A stretch of DNA of 64,000 nt. Origin: Clavaria fumosa (taxonomy: Eukaryota; Basidiomycota; Agaricomycetes; Agaricales; Clavariaceae). The stretch's first letter is position 1. Each line of letters starts with the position of its first letter. Positions 21,670-33,252 of the stretch are shown here, piece by piece. The stretch covers positions 4,340,001 to 4,404,000 of the forward strand of contig OX637794.1 in the NCBI GenBank assembly GCA_951802425.1, written 5' to 3'. The notes beneath the pieces are model-generated. The model was not told where the DNA came from. It worked only from the letters and a program-made list of their open reading frames with translations, and did not search any database. Both the position numbers and the translations under genes were made by a program.

Positions 21670-24600
21670 TTAGTGATTATAGATATTCCAAGTCTAGAAC
21701 CAGATAATCAGCACCAGAAATCATTTCTATTTGGGGTGCTTACCTTTCGCCACTCCAAACCCCAGTGATCTGTAACCGGTCCATCCATACCAAAAGCAAT
21801 TTTCCTGAACCACCAGAACGTCCCAACAATCGCGAACGCCACCACTCCGAATACGATAGCTTTCGTCTGCTGCTGCAATCGACGCGAAGAGAATATGAAG
21901 TGGTCCAGGAGATGCGCCAGCATGAGGACAGCGAAGTAAAGTGTGGGTAGCTAGGAGATCATCAGCGGTGGGTGTCACAAGCTCAAAAGGATCATACATA
22001 GTGATGAGCATATGTAACTCGACCCATTACAAGGAACGGCACTGCGGGGAGAATTAGCGAGCGGTCTGCAGCATCAAGAAGGGGGCGAATCACCATAATG
22101 CAAGCACCAACCCACGAAGGCTACTTTTCCAACGTAGAGAAAATGATCCCATTCTCCTATGAAATGCGTCAGGACTGCACGCATACGAAAAGTGATGAAT
22201 GTGCAGATTCACGTGGCTCCATGTCAATATATTTTCGTTGCCTCCGCACCAGATATACGACCAGTACGAAAATAGACAAGATCAAGCTAGCCGAACTTGC
22301 CCAGAAAATCAGCGGGTTGCCAAGCAAATAGTACTTCGTCTGAGTTTCACCCCATCCGCACATGCGCAATCCAAGGTGCAGGAAAGGCCAGTCAGACGGC
22401 TTAGACGCAAGAATATCCTCCTTGTCAGGATCGGGAATTAATGCGTTGTTCGAGGTCATCATTCCCACATTGAGATGCCAGAAATCACGCAGAAACGGCG
22501 ATCGGGTGTACTTCGAATTGGCGGGGGGCACTAGATAATCACGCTCAGTTTAAAGTATACAGGCATCCAGGAAATGGATTCAAGGTCGACTTACACCGGT
22601 CATTCCAGTGACTCTCGACGTTCCAATATGTTGTGATCTCCTTCGGGTTATTCTCCTTGTCGCAACTAACCTCAATCTGCTTGAAACCCCATTGCGGCAG
22701 GACAGCGTTAGCAGCCCTCAGATAACAGCCAAGAGTTGCGTGACGGAAGCGCAATCGTGTCGTCAGAGAATGAATGCGGCCATCGGCCGCACTAGAACCA
22801 ATTAACGTATCATCCACCACCTCGACAACCCAATGATCGTGGGTGTCACCGATGGTGATGTTCCCATAGCCTGAAACCTCGTGATTTAGCTTGGTGACGG
22901 GAGCTGGGACGTTGTGAGAATGCAAGTTACGCCCAGTTGGTACGTGGCTGAGACGAATGACGTCCTTGTCGAGCAGATAACGGATGGGTTCATTGGGGTT
23001 GTAGGGCGGCTCGCCCCATCGGGGTTGAACGAGCCAGTTGTTGTTTTCGTCTTTGTAATGATAGCACGTCACTTGCTGTTGATTTGACCCTACAGGGTAT
23101 GTTTGGACGTGGGAGTGTAAAAGGCCACCGCCCCAACCCATGTTTTTTAAGGTGATCTTCGAGCCGTATGCGATTTCTGTGCGGTCTGTTCGACAACATC
23201 TCAGGTGTATGACAAGGAGCATCACACTCACCAAGCGGGCTTTTATCGAAATCATTGCCTTCGAGATGAGCCTGGAACAGTGAACTCATCTGCGCGTCTC
23301 CAGGACCAGAATGGTTAAGTATCAAGAAGTGTAGCTTGAACGAGGCCATGTAGACAAGAATGGGGAGGATTATAAGGCAAAGAACCCTCGCAAGCCAATG
23401 TCTTAGTTGATCGCGCTGCATTTAGGAGTTGAGGATGAAGCCAATCTTACAAAACTCAGACGTACAACAGACATCTTCAGATCGCCATATTTGTCCCAAA
23501 GGTCTTCGACTGTGTATAAACCGACCAACGCTGTCACAAACAAACCAACCAATTTAACACTACAAAGCAGATTAGATTATAGAATGATTCGTGGTGGCTG
23601 GAGTGGAACGCACCTTGATACGCAGCCAATGGATACACCAGTCATAGAGAGCCAGAACCACCAATCGAAGGCAAATGGCCTGACAGAATCCGATCGATTT
23701 TTAGACACACGCCCGAGTTGATCACACGCACTGATGTTGTTGGTTGTGGAATTTAGTCATGCAGAAGACAGTGCTCAATGTGAAACACAAGAGCATAGAG
23801 TCCAGCAGGATGAATCGTGATATACACAACCACGCGAGATCTTTTCAAGGTCAGCCATGCATCAGACAAGATGAAGCAACACAAGTACCACAGAGAACCA
23901 TAAGCGCAACTAAATGACAAGCCCAGAGACTCATGCCAAGTTCTACCGCAGTGTACCAGCCGAGAGGCACCATAACAACCCCAAACGTAGCCAGCATGAC
24001 CCTCATAGACACGTAGGGCACGTTTTCTGGATATGTAGCACCGCTTTTGAAATCGAAAGAGCCGTTATATCCCGAAAGTAGGCCCGCAAGACCGACGAGC
24101 ATCTTGCCCAGCGGTGGGTGGACGTCGAAATAGAACTCGCGCTTCAGGTAATGCGACCCAAACTTGCCGAAATGAGCTTCGTCCCATACAACGAAGTTAG
24201 ACTTCCCGATCTTATAGAAGCGAGTCCAGCAAGACAAGAGTGTGTAGATGACAGGGGGAAGATGCTCGAGATTTTGGGTGAGGAATTCGGCCTAGGCGTT
24301 TCATGAGATGTAATGGCTATTCGAATGGAGAGAGCCTGACGTACGATGGTACTTGGAGGCGGCGGCGGTATGCGAGCAGCACGGCCGCTGCCAACCATGT
24401 AACTTCTCGTCGACTTCACCTTCGTGTACACATCTTTTCCAGTATCATCTTCGCCTTGCATTCCCCCTTGCGCAGGAACTGCCCCACCCGAGGGCCCACG
24501 TGCAATCCTTCTGCGAGCCTTGTCTTCGTTCATGTAGTGCAGTGGGAGCTCCTCCTCCTGGGTATGCGAATGCACAAGAGTCGACCACTGGGAGGGATGT

Positions 24601-24686
24601 GGGACCTGCTCAAAGTCGTCTGAAGTACGGGGAGAGGCAGGTGGTGATCCAAGATTCAACGACACGCCAGCAGACCTACCTGGCAT
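21670..24686 (-). CDS. Dolichyl-phosphate-mannose protein O-mannosyltransferase, PMT2 type
   Basis: ER membrane enzyme that transfers mannose from Dol-P-Man to Ser/Thr of secretory proteins. Twelve exons: 24686-24345, 24291-23889, 23840-23732, 23679-23614, 23559-23466, 23415-23232, 23185-22595, 22530-22213, 22156-22094, 22041-21998, 21950-21744, 21693-21670; about 814 residues and all phases close. The first luminal loop has the catalytic [12 protein letters not shown] and then [14 protein letters not shown] repeats follow in the exon at 23185-22595 ([28 protein letters not shown]). C-terminal membrane spans include [20 protein letters not shown], and the end reads TWNIYNH. PMT2 rather than PMT1 or PMT4 is chosen from the MIR sequence and the TWNIY end. 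Exon 12 (24 nt) is inferred from that conserved end. Confidence 0.88.
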
Positions 24687-24886
24687 CAGCGCACACTGAG
24701 GAAATTTGCGCTGGTCGTTGCGCTGTCGTGCGCTTACACCGGAATTGAGCGTTCCCACGGTCCAACGCTCCGAAATATGTTTCATAACTAGGTCCAAGGT
24801 TTCACTGGAGGCCAGTAAAGGTGTGATATACAAAATAACCGCAAGACTACATGAAGATAGCACTCAGAGAAGGTCAAAAAATAAAG

Positions 24887-26102
24887 TCAGTTTTGTTTTT
24901 TATGCCGTTGGTACACAGCTGCAACACAATCAGCGGCGAGTCAAGACTGCTATGTGAGACAACGAACCAGAAACCATCGCGTGATCACGTTCGTACGGCT
25001 CCAGTGTGACCTGCTCGATGGGCTTCAGATCCATGCTTTGCATGGCTTGCACTTGGGAAGCAAAGATGGTGTCGGGATCGCCTGTCGAGTCAATACAACT
25101 GGCTTTAATGGACACTATGACGTGGCCACCATCCTTGAGGAAGCACTGTGCATTGAGGCCAACTATGCGCGCCTGATCAGGTTGCGCAACATCCGCAAAA
25201 ATAACGTCGACGGTAGACAAGAGCATGCGGTAGCGATTCGGGAGGCGAGCATCCTCAATTATCGCTGAAAATGAGAGTATGTCTATGAGAAAAACGAAAT
25301 GAAGGGAGTATATGACTCACGAATGACGTTTGTTCGCTTCTTCGCCATATTAATCAAATCGCGACCAGAACGTGGAGAGAACTCGACAGCGTATACCACG
25401 CCTTCCTATCAATGGTCGACTATGAACTTGCATGTAAGTCAACAGAGACTCAAGGCATCTTACCGGGCCAACGATATCCGCAACGTGACTGACACTGGTC
25501 CCGCTCGCCGCTCCAAGGTACAACACCTTCTTTCCTGGCTGGATGAAGATATCCTCAAGGCCGCCTAACACGCCCGCAGCCAACTTGCTCCTGAAAGGAT
25601 TCCAAACACGGTACTCGACCTTTGCCCCGTCCGCGCCGCCATCGATTGCTATGCGCTTCTCTCCATATACAGACTCCCCTGGGACCAAGTTTTTCGTGAC
25701 CAGCATGTGCTCCTTACCCTTAGCGATGAAGACGCCTGGGTGGCGATGTGGCTCGAGAACGACGTTCGTGCCTCCTCTAGCGCCGCCGCGTCCTCCTCGA
25801 GCGCCGCCCCGACTACCACGACCCCTGTCACCCCCGCGACTAACACCGCGCGACGAGAAGCCACCACCTGAAAATCAGACGGACTTGAGAATGGTCCTCA
25901 CATACATATGAAGACATATTAACGTACCTCTTCCTCCTCGGCCTCCACGATCGCCCCCGCGGCCGCGACTAAAACCACCCCCTTGTCCTCCACGTCCTCC
26001 ACGTCCTCCACGTCCCATCCCGCCGCGTCCGCCTGATGCTAAACCCAAGGGAGCTAAGAAATGAAAAAAGTGATATATGCCGAACTCACAGCCGTATGCC
26101 AT
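24887..26102 (-). CDS. NOP1: Fibrillarin, box C/D snoRNP 2'-O-methyltransferase
   Basis: Nucleolar methyltransferase guided by box C/D snoRNAs to methylate rRNA riboses. Six exons: 26102-26090, 26038-25928, 25867-25464, 25405-25321, 25264-24968, 24918-24887; 313 residues. The Gly/Arg-rich domain covers about residues 5-80. The methyltransferase domain begins at [20 protein letters not shown]. The SAM site is [17 protein letters not shown], followed by [16 protein letters not shown] and the catalytic-region aspartates ([13 protein letters not shown]). The protein ends [20 protein letters not shown] plus a short basic tail. The start codon and four residues form a 13-nt first exon. Decayed fragments of this gene occur at 28500-29300. 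Confidence 0.93.
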
Positions 26103-26621
26103 CTGTTCGCGTAGCTTTATGTGGTCGCGCTTTGAAAATCACGAACGCACGGTCGCAAGCAAACACGACAACTTTTTCCTTTTTTTTGGTCGTGAGCCAA
26201 ATAACTACAAGCGCGGTCTAGCCTAGATTAGATAAGATAAGAAAATCTCTGCCATCGCTTTGATATAGCTCGCTGCCGTCTACGAAGAGATTCGGTAACT
26301 TTGTAACACAATGTGCTACTAGTTCGCCATCATGGTAAGCGACATCATCGGCCTGTCCTAACCTACAGTAATGCATTCGCTACTTACTCTAACTTCTTCA
26401 GCCTGACTCGGAGGAGGGGGTTCAAGAGTGATAGGTGAGTTCAAGCACGTAATCCTCCATTCAAATCAGTTGATAGATATATTTCAAGTCCGCGCGCTAA
26501 TCGCAGCATGATCGAGGGTGACTGGAGGTGGCTAGGCCCAGATAACACAAAAATAAATATAAACCAGCAAGAATTTTTACGAAACCGGGAGAGCAAGGTA
26601 CGGGTTTACAGGGTGTATATG
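26103..26621. other. Promoter region of NOP1 and 3' flank of the DUF3455 gene
   Basis: About 520 bp. The part next to NOP1 must hold its promoter; a homologous stretch survives at the NOP1 relic near 29250-29300. No gene is supported. A short plus-strand ATG followed by a donor-like gtaagc at 26331 leads nowhere convincing. Confidence 0.4.
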
Positions 26622-27402
26622 TTACGGAGAGAGGGTGCTGCCAAAGAACCCTGCAACGAATCGTTTGGCACTGTGCGATAACGGAGAGATGCGCACTCAC
26701 AATAGATGGCAGTGTATTTGACTTGGATCACCTGGCCCTGTACAGAGCACGAAGCGGGAGCTGGACCGCCCTGTGTGTCCAATCGGTAGATCGAGGTCGC
26801 CAATTTGCCAGCGACACCCTGGAGCTGGAGGAAATCAATGTTGGTGGGCCCATCGGGAGACGGGAAGTTTGCGATCCTTTTTCCAACGACGAACGCATCG
26901 GGATTGCCCGCACGAACGTCGCCCGGTGCGCTGAAATCCCAGTGCGGCGCGGCAGGAGTGCCCGAGAAGTAGTGCTGCCCGAGCAAAGGCAATGGCAAGT
27001 CGTTGGCCACCATCTCAGGGGTAACCTGGGGCGGCGCGCTGTTCCATGCACTGTACGCCCATTTGGAGAGTTGCGGGTAGGTCACGCCAAACTTGGTGGT
27101 GCATGAGGCGTCCACAAGTTCTGCGATGGCACCAATGGAGCTGTGCAAAGCGCAGATCAAGCAATGAAGATATAAACAAAATGACAAGAGACGAACGCAT
27201 ATGTTTGCGAGGTGGCATTACATGTGTAGTTCTGCCAGCCGAACCCGAGTCCGACAAAGTTAGGTGGGGTCGTGGGTACTGTAAACGTGGTTGCGGAAGG
27301 AGGGATGTCGATCTTGACATTAGAGAGGTCGCAACTTGAAATAACCGGCACTGCAGAAGTCACAGCTGCGAGGCCCATTGAGAGAAGTGTGAGAAGGAAC
27401 AT
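26622..27402 (-). CDS. DUF3455 secreted protein
   Basis: Three exons (27402-27197, 27140-26701, 26650-26622), 224 residues. It starts with a hydrophobic signal peptide (MFLLTLLSMGLAAVTSAVP). Family motifs follow in order: GLGFGWQNYTC, AELVDASC, LGQHYF, WDFSAPGDVRAGNPDAFVVG, PTNIDFLQLQGVAGKLAT, YRLDTQGGPAPASC and the closing KYTAIYWFF. These match the DUF3455 family of secreted fungal proteins, whose activity is not established. The conserved WFF end requires the small third exon. Several decayed copies follow to the right. Confidence 0.85.
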
Positions 27403-28339
27403 GATGACCACCCGATGGAAGTAGGGAAAGAACGAGGTGTGGAAAAGGAGTGAACACTGTAATAGGAGTGTTTATAAAGAAAAGGAACGTTCACTGCGCA
27501 GGATTGGTGACTGCAAACAACGGGCCGAGAACTTAGAATGTCATGAAAGAATCTAACGCTTTATATGACAAAGAAACAGCCGTAAGTAATCGGAAGCCAT
27601 ATCCCCTATGTTGGACACGTGCCGCTCAATGATACCCGTAAGCGGCTGAATCCCCATGGCAACAACTGTCCCCTGAGATCTCGATCGTACGGCAGCATTC
27701 CTTCTCGCTGCCATCCTCGACGGCGTCGAGAGGCGAAGAAACCGTAGTTCGTCGCGTCACTTATAATCTCCTAGAAATGCGCGATAGCTATCGATAACTT
27801 GACTATACTCGAGTCTGAAACACACTCCACATTTCTCTTTCGTAATTATCGGTAAATTCCTGACAGGTCAGCCGCCGCAGTGATAGGGCGGCACAACACA
27901 ATGTAGTTACCGGGCCCAGCTTTGTGGCTCAGGAGCCCTGCAGGAGCACCCGTTCTTGTATTGTCATGATGAGTGTACGTTATGGTGCCATTTTTTAGCG
28001 CTGTAGTCAAAAACAATGCAGGGCCCCGTGTCGCTTGTGCTGCAACACTGATTACAACCCGATCTGTCTCGCCCTTCCAAACCACAACCCCCATGAGATC
28101 ACGTTTCACGTTCGCTCGCTAATCAGGGCGTCGTCAAAAGCGCAGCGAGTAACGTCATATCATCAAAGTCGACGTGGGTACGGCTTGGCGCTCTCATCTT
28201 CAATGGCATGCTACGTACCCCATCCCACGTAAGAAGGCACACAAAAATCAACAACATCAGGTCAACGTATGATAGGCAGACAGGTTGACAATAGGGCATT
28301 TGTAGTGTAGGGATTCCAGTGTGCCTGGCGCGTGCAACT
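27403..28339. other. Spacer right of the DUF3455 gene
   Basis: Promoter side of the DUF3455 gene, then degenerate DNA. The stretch around 27838-27900 (tcggtaaattcctgacag) resembles 30389-30430, showing that a larger unit was duplicated. No supported gene; a minus-strand open frame at 27846-28109 has no recognisable match. Confidence 0.5.
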
Positions 28340-28490
28340 AATGGAATCAGATGGAGCATGCGGCATACAATGTAATGATGGTGCCAGTCACAATTTCCAG
28401 CAACTTCTGTGTGTTGACCTTGGTCAGGGCGACAGGAAGTCAGGGGCAGACCGCCCAATAGACGGCGCCCGCGAGATGGCCATCAACACC
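28340..28490 (-). pseudogene. DUF3455 C-terminal fragment
   Basis: The plus strand near 28420-28470 (gacaggaagtcaggggcagaccgccc) corresponds to the end of exon 2 of the DUF3455 gene, where the intact copy reads gcgggagctggaccgccc. Only this piece is present. No open frame. Confidence 0.5.
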
Positions 28491-28499
28491 CCGGAACCA

Positions 28500-29300
28500 A
28501 AACCAGTCGCTCGCTATGCATGCTTGATCAGGCTGCGCAACATGACGTCGAAGGTAGTCAAGAGCAGGTGGGAGCGATTTGGGAGGCAAGCATCCTCAGT
28601 TGTCACTAGAAATGAGAGTATGTCTATGAAGAGTCGGCACACGAATCGCGTTTGTTCTCCATATTAATAAAAAACGTTGTGGGAACTCGACAACGTACAC
28701 CACTCCTTGCTATCAAAGGTGGATTATGGACTTGCGCGGAAGTGAACACAGACTTAGGGTATCTATCTGGGAGAAGTGAGAGAGTGGCTTTGACCGCCGC
28801 GGTCGTGGAGGCTGGAAGAAGAGGCCTGTCTTTGTGTTCACATACATTCTTAATTCCAGGAGGCAACTCGGGTTGGGGTGCTGGCCATAGGGGGTGGTGC
28901 TAAGGGAGGCACAAGCTTCGTTTTCGAGCCGCATGTCCAGAGGAAAAGGTATATGTTGGGTAAGAAGAACTTGGTCCCAAGGAAGTCTACGGACGGAAAG
29001 AAGCCTATAGTAATAAACAACCGCCTAGAAAGAGCGAAGGTCAGGAACCACATTTAGACCATGCGCAGAAGTAGGTTGGCCACGGCCGCGTTAGGCGGCC
29101 TTGAGGATATCTCCATCCAGCCGGAGCGAAAGTTGGAGCAGCGAACGGAGCCAGTGTCAGTCGCGCTGCAGGTGGCGTTTGCGCCTGCTCGGTGCCAAAT
29201 CCAAGGGAGTTAGGAAACGGGAAACTTTACCATGCTCGGACTAACCATCTGTTCATGTAGCTCTACGGGGTCCCGTTCTGAAAATCACGAACACACGGCA
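28500..29300 (-). pseudogene. Fibrillarin (NOP1) pseudogene with internal inversion
   Basis: 28520-28770 matches exons 4-5 and introns of NOP1 in the same orientation as the intact gene (gatcaggctgcgcaacat, then catcctcagttgtcactaga, then gagagtatgtctatga). From about 28780 to 29150 the match is on the opposite strand: the plus strand reads a degraded GAR end, then GGTSFVFEPH and KKNLVP, then a block like GGLEDISIQP. From about 29190 to 29300 the original orientation returns and includes the 5' flank (tctgaaaatcacgaacacac). Introns are retained, so this is a genomic duplicate, not a retrocopy. Many indels make it non-coding. Confidence 0.75.
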
Positions 29301-29304
29301 GCAG

Positions 29305-29660
29305 GTGAGGAGACAACTCTACGTGACCGAACAAGGATCAAGATTCGAGAATGTGGTGCACAAGTCGCGTGAGGGTGCTGTAGATCGCCAGTATGCCAGC
29401 GAGGCGATGGAGTTGAAGCCAATCGGCGTTGTTGGATCCACCAGGAGACGATATAGTCGCAACCTTTTCACACAAGACAAACGCGTCGGTTTTATCCACG
29501 AGGATGTCACCAGGTCCCAGTGCGGCATGGCGTAGCGGGAAAAGTGTTTGCGCAGGTCAAACAACGAAGATAGACAGAACAACGACAAACTCGTATTTTT
29601 TGCGTGGCATCGTATGGGTGGTTCTGCCAGCCACCGACCAAGTCAAGCTGACCATGATTT
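29305..29660 (-). pseudogene. DUF3455 pseudogene, second copy
   Basis: The region matches exon 2, intron 1 and part of exon 1 of the DUF3455 gene on the same strand (acaaacgcgtcggttttatc; tcccagtgcggcatggcg; ggtggttctgccagcc). The reading frame is broken and both ends are missing. It follows the NOP1 relic in the same order as the intact pair. Confidence 0.65.
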
Positions 29661-30859
29661 AAGAATGAGCATCCATGAAGAGAGGCGCACGCTTCACAGT
29701 AGAATCGGGGCAGCCAATGAATGAAAGGACTGCACACATACCGTGAATGGAGCGGCCGCGTGCTGCACTTCGACACGACGCGTCATCGCATCATGGTCAT
29801 CCCTGCCGCCGATGCGAGTGTTGCCGCGTTGTTCAGTCGTACAGCGTGGTACGCATCACTGGTACCTGCTATTCACTGGTCTTCCTTAATCAAATATGTG
29901 ATGAGGTGAGGTAATTAGATTTTGATTTTTTGATTTTGATCGTTTTGATCCATCGTATCGCGCCCTTCGCACGGAACCTGTGCACAGGGGAAAACGCGAG
30001 CCAAAGCAAGGCAGGAGTTTTTTGTTGTTTTTGATATGAGCCAATAAATTCGTGCACACGACGGCAATGCAAGGTGTTGTGATGGATCGGTTGGAGTGAG
30101 TGAGTGAGTGAGTGGCAGCGGCGGCGGCGAGAGCCAAGGAGTCGTGTGCTCACAACGTTCAATTGTTGCCACGTGGCCAAATGCTGTTCATCCTGGCAAC
30201 AGCGGTCCTTGTGGAGCGACATTCTGGGGGCGTTCCTTTTCTCTCTGCCAGCCAGAAGCTGAGATACAGCGGTGGTTTGTCGCCCCTCTTCCCCCCATTT
30301 TGCCTAAGGCAGCGACGTATAGCAACTCTTACATGATGCTAGTGGCCCACTGCCTTGATATTCTGAGGCACACCCCGCAGTTCTCTTCTCGTAAGTTGTC
30401 GGTAAATTCCTGACAGTTCGGCACCCCAAGTGATGCATCATCCCTTCACATGCCCTGCAGCCGAGCCATCCCGGCGAATTGGCATTTTTTGTTCTTGCTG
30501 GGCAACGCACTCAGGGCCATGTCGTTTCTTGCTGCGACATTGCAGTTCTGATCACCCAACACACTGATGTATCCTGACCAAGTCATGATTTGTGTTCGCC
30601 TGCTACACACAACAATGTGTCTGCACATGGGGACTCGAACATGGACACAACCTGGCGCTTTGTATTTAATGCGATGCTTGGGTATGATCCACAAAAACTG
30701 AATAAGGACAACGGTATAACGAACAGTAAGTTGACAATTTAGGAGGTCGTAGGATAATGACATGAGTTCTTCAACCAGCACAACCAGTGAGATAGGAACA
30801 AGTTGTGCCAATCGCGCGACTAAGGAAATGACAAGGAACCGCCATAATTCGGTGAATTT
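29661..30859. other. Degenerate spacer with simple repeats
   Basis: Contains a T-rich stretch (29920-29950) and a gagt/gtga simple repeat near 30095-30112. 30389-30430 repeats the sequence seen at 27838-27880. No gene is supported. Confidence 0.4.
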
Positions 30860-31640
30860 CGGCGCACAATGCAACGACGGCAGGATGGCCACTCACAATA
30901 TACAGCGACGTGTTTGATTACGATTTGCTTCTGGCCAGGACAGCAGGAAGTTGGCAGCGGACCGCCCGCTGTTACACGGCGTCCGCTTGCTGACCGTCAA
31001 CACACCCGAACTGAACTCAGTCGATCGCCGGTGGCCCGAGTATGGGATGGTAGCGGGCGAATTTGTTGCCTATACCTAGGCGTTCGGATTGCCCTCAAGA
31101 AAAACGCCGGGCCCGCTAAAGTCACAGCGCTGCTCGGGAGCTAGAAGCGGTGCTGCCCGATTTTGGTCCACGACCTGGTGTCAATGAATTGCGCCGGCAT
31201 GATTCACGAAACCTGGTTGATCCCTCGCTCGCAGAAGTTGGTGGACGCTTGTGCGTAAGTAGAACCTTTCGCAGGGGCGCATGAGGCGTCTATAATTTCC
31301 GCGTTAAAGCCAAAGAAGCTGTTCGAGGCCCAAGTCACCGACTTGGGCCTCGAACAGTCACGTGAAGAAGGATGGGAATAAGAACGAGACGAACCTGTAT
31401 TGCTTCGTGGCGTGATTATAGGTGCTCTGCCAGCCGGCGGCGAGCCCCATGAAATTCGGAGGATCCGTGGGCATTTTGAATTCTGTGGCCGATGGGGAGA
31501 TGTCAATTATGGTCTGAGAGACTATGGGCTGGCAGAGGTGCGGAGGTCACAACTACGAGCGCCAGAAGAGCAAGGGTGAGAACGGGCGCGATGACCGCAG
31601 AATGGAAAGTGGTCATTAAAAATGGGTCTGAGAAAGAGGA
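30860..31640 (-). pseudogene. DUF3455 pseudogene, third copy
   Basis: Matches nearly the whole DUF3455 gene on the minus strand. The exon 2 end is at 30890-30980 (ggaagttggcagcggaccgcc). The middle near 31060-31110 corresponds to the NPDAFVVG region. The exon 1 end near 31400-31470 has ggtgctctgccagcc and a block coding PPNFMGLAAG. Frameshifts and stops are present. A perfect hairpin sits at 31319-31357, near the intron 1 acceptor. Confidence 0.65.
31319..31357. repeat. Perfect inverted repeat, 18-bp arms, 3-nt loop
   Basis: Left arm ctgttcgaggcccaagtc (31319-31336), spacer acc, right arm its exact reverse complement (31340-31357). It lies inside the third DUF3455 pseudogene. No terminator or element end is implied by context. 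Confidence 0.9.
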
Positions 31641-33160
31641 CTGCTTAGGCTTGAACATCCTGAAGGCCCAGGTACGACCTGCAACGGTGGTAAAGAAGAT
31701 ACCCCCGCCTATTGCCCGCGCTTGTTCCCAAACACCACTTGCCGTTAATTATGAAAGCCTGTCCTTAGGTAGGCGATGCTTCGACAACAGTGGACGCAGA
31801 AGGAGTAGCAGAGTAAAGATGTAAGCGAGGGGTGACATCGGTCATCGGAGAAACACAGTCCTGTGGAAATAAGTAGCAGGAAGCTCGAAGCGGTCGAATC
31901 AGAGATGCTAGTGGTAGTGTGTGTGCAGCGAGGAAGGTGGGATGTTTTGTGACCGCGCATGGTCAATTTCGGAAAGCATCCCGAGCTGGTTACGAAAGGC
32001 CACAAAAAGGTATTGTTTTGCGCTACTCTTTCACTACTCCATTATTCTTTGGACTATCAACGTATATCAACGCCAGCACTGTATTTACGGTTGGCCTTAG
32101 ACAATTTCGGCGTTTTTCGGTGGCAGAAATTTTCTGATAGATGGTTGCATTTCCTCATCGGTCAGCTCCATCTGCAATCTGCGCAGCATCTTCTTGTTCT
32201 AGCCAATGTGTTGCCACGGGACGACACTGGTGCTTTCACCACGATGGACGGTCCGTGTCGCCGAGCGTATTACCATTACAGCCACCCACAGCCCCACACT
32301 ACAATGGGTTTGCACCCTGGTCAGTAATCACTACGCCAATAATTCTCTAGGAATATCCGATCCCAATGTGGTATAGATAGGTGTCAACTCGTTTTGGAAG
32401 TCCAGTCCAGATGAGGCTTCACAAAGCTTGCAGCCAGTCCGTGCGATGCAACGCCCATAAATTACCTGTCACTTGAGCAACACTTATGAGTCGATAGATA
32501 CCATAATCATTCCAACAACTCCAGGGCTGTACACAGCGCTTCCTCCTTGAAGTTCATTGTTTCAGATGCGATCTGCCCCAAGTTTGTCCAGCAATTCCAG
32601 CCAATCCCTCTTGAACTCTACAAATACGCACAGCCAGTCAGTTGGTTGTGTCTCGTATTTGCCATGTAGAGCGGTCCAACTGGGAGACCGATGGGGAGGA
32701 CAGGGGATGCGGTACTGGGGGACATTACAGCACTTTCTTTATTTGGGTGTTTGTTGTTATTTGACGTTCACTTGCTCAACTTTCGGTCTTTCAATCCATC
32801 CATCATACAGTAGCCAAGACGGTATTGTATCGGGTCAAAAGCCCGGACCTTTGCTGCGCTTGCTGGGCGCTCCGTCTTCCTCTCTGCCAACGTCACCGAT
32901 GAGTCGCACCCAGGAAAGCATCCCTTTGAACGCTATAGACACGTGCACGTGCCGAGCGGGTACATCAGCGCGGGAATCCTAAATTTGGCGCGAACCCGTG
33001 CTGTATCACTGTTATCGCGGTCACGCCACCCTGCGCGGAATGCCTGCTTTCGGATGTTCCCTTCAACTCTCCGGCTGCAACAATCTTGCCTCGTTTGTTC
33101 TCCTCCGTGGCTTCCGGCGTCTGTCGGTACGAAAAAAGGGCTATGACTCAGATCGCGCCG
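31641..33160. other. Long region without a recognisable gene
   Basis: About 1.5 kb. Plus-strand open frames at 31959-32327 and 32557-32982 show no family, no clear splice pattern and no conserved motif. They may be exons of an unrecognised gene or chance frames. Nothing else is supported. Confidence 0.35.
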
Positions 33161-33167
33161 TATAAAG
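33161..33167 (+). promoter_or_regulatory. TATA-like box of HMG-like gene 1
   Basis: tataaag, 92 bp before the ATG at 33253. Similar boxes stand 92 and 89 bp before the two related genes. Confidence 0.5.
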
Positions 33168-33252
33168 TACAGGCAGAAAGTCGAAGGAATGGCCAAGCAC
33201 AACTTTTCACTCAAGCAACAGCAATTGACACCACCAGCTCAAGAACCGGACT

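Noticed and set aside
25928..26038. Tandem GGC/GGT-rich repeat
   Set aside because: It is the coding GAR domain of fibrillarin, not a separate repeat element.
26420..26436. ggttcaagagtg resembling a tRNA T-loop
   Set aside because: No matching acceptor stem, D-loop or anticodon arm nearby. No tRNA gene was found in the window.
26331..26440. Possible tiny spliced gene upstream of NOP1
   Set aside because: The ATG is followed by a donor-like site, but no downstream exon gives a meaningful frame.
31959..32982. Two plus-strand open frames of 120-140 codons
   Set aside because: No family resemblance, no supporting splice sites, and composition like the surrounding non-coding DNA.
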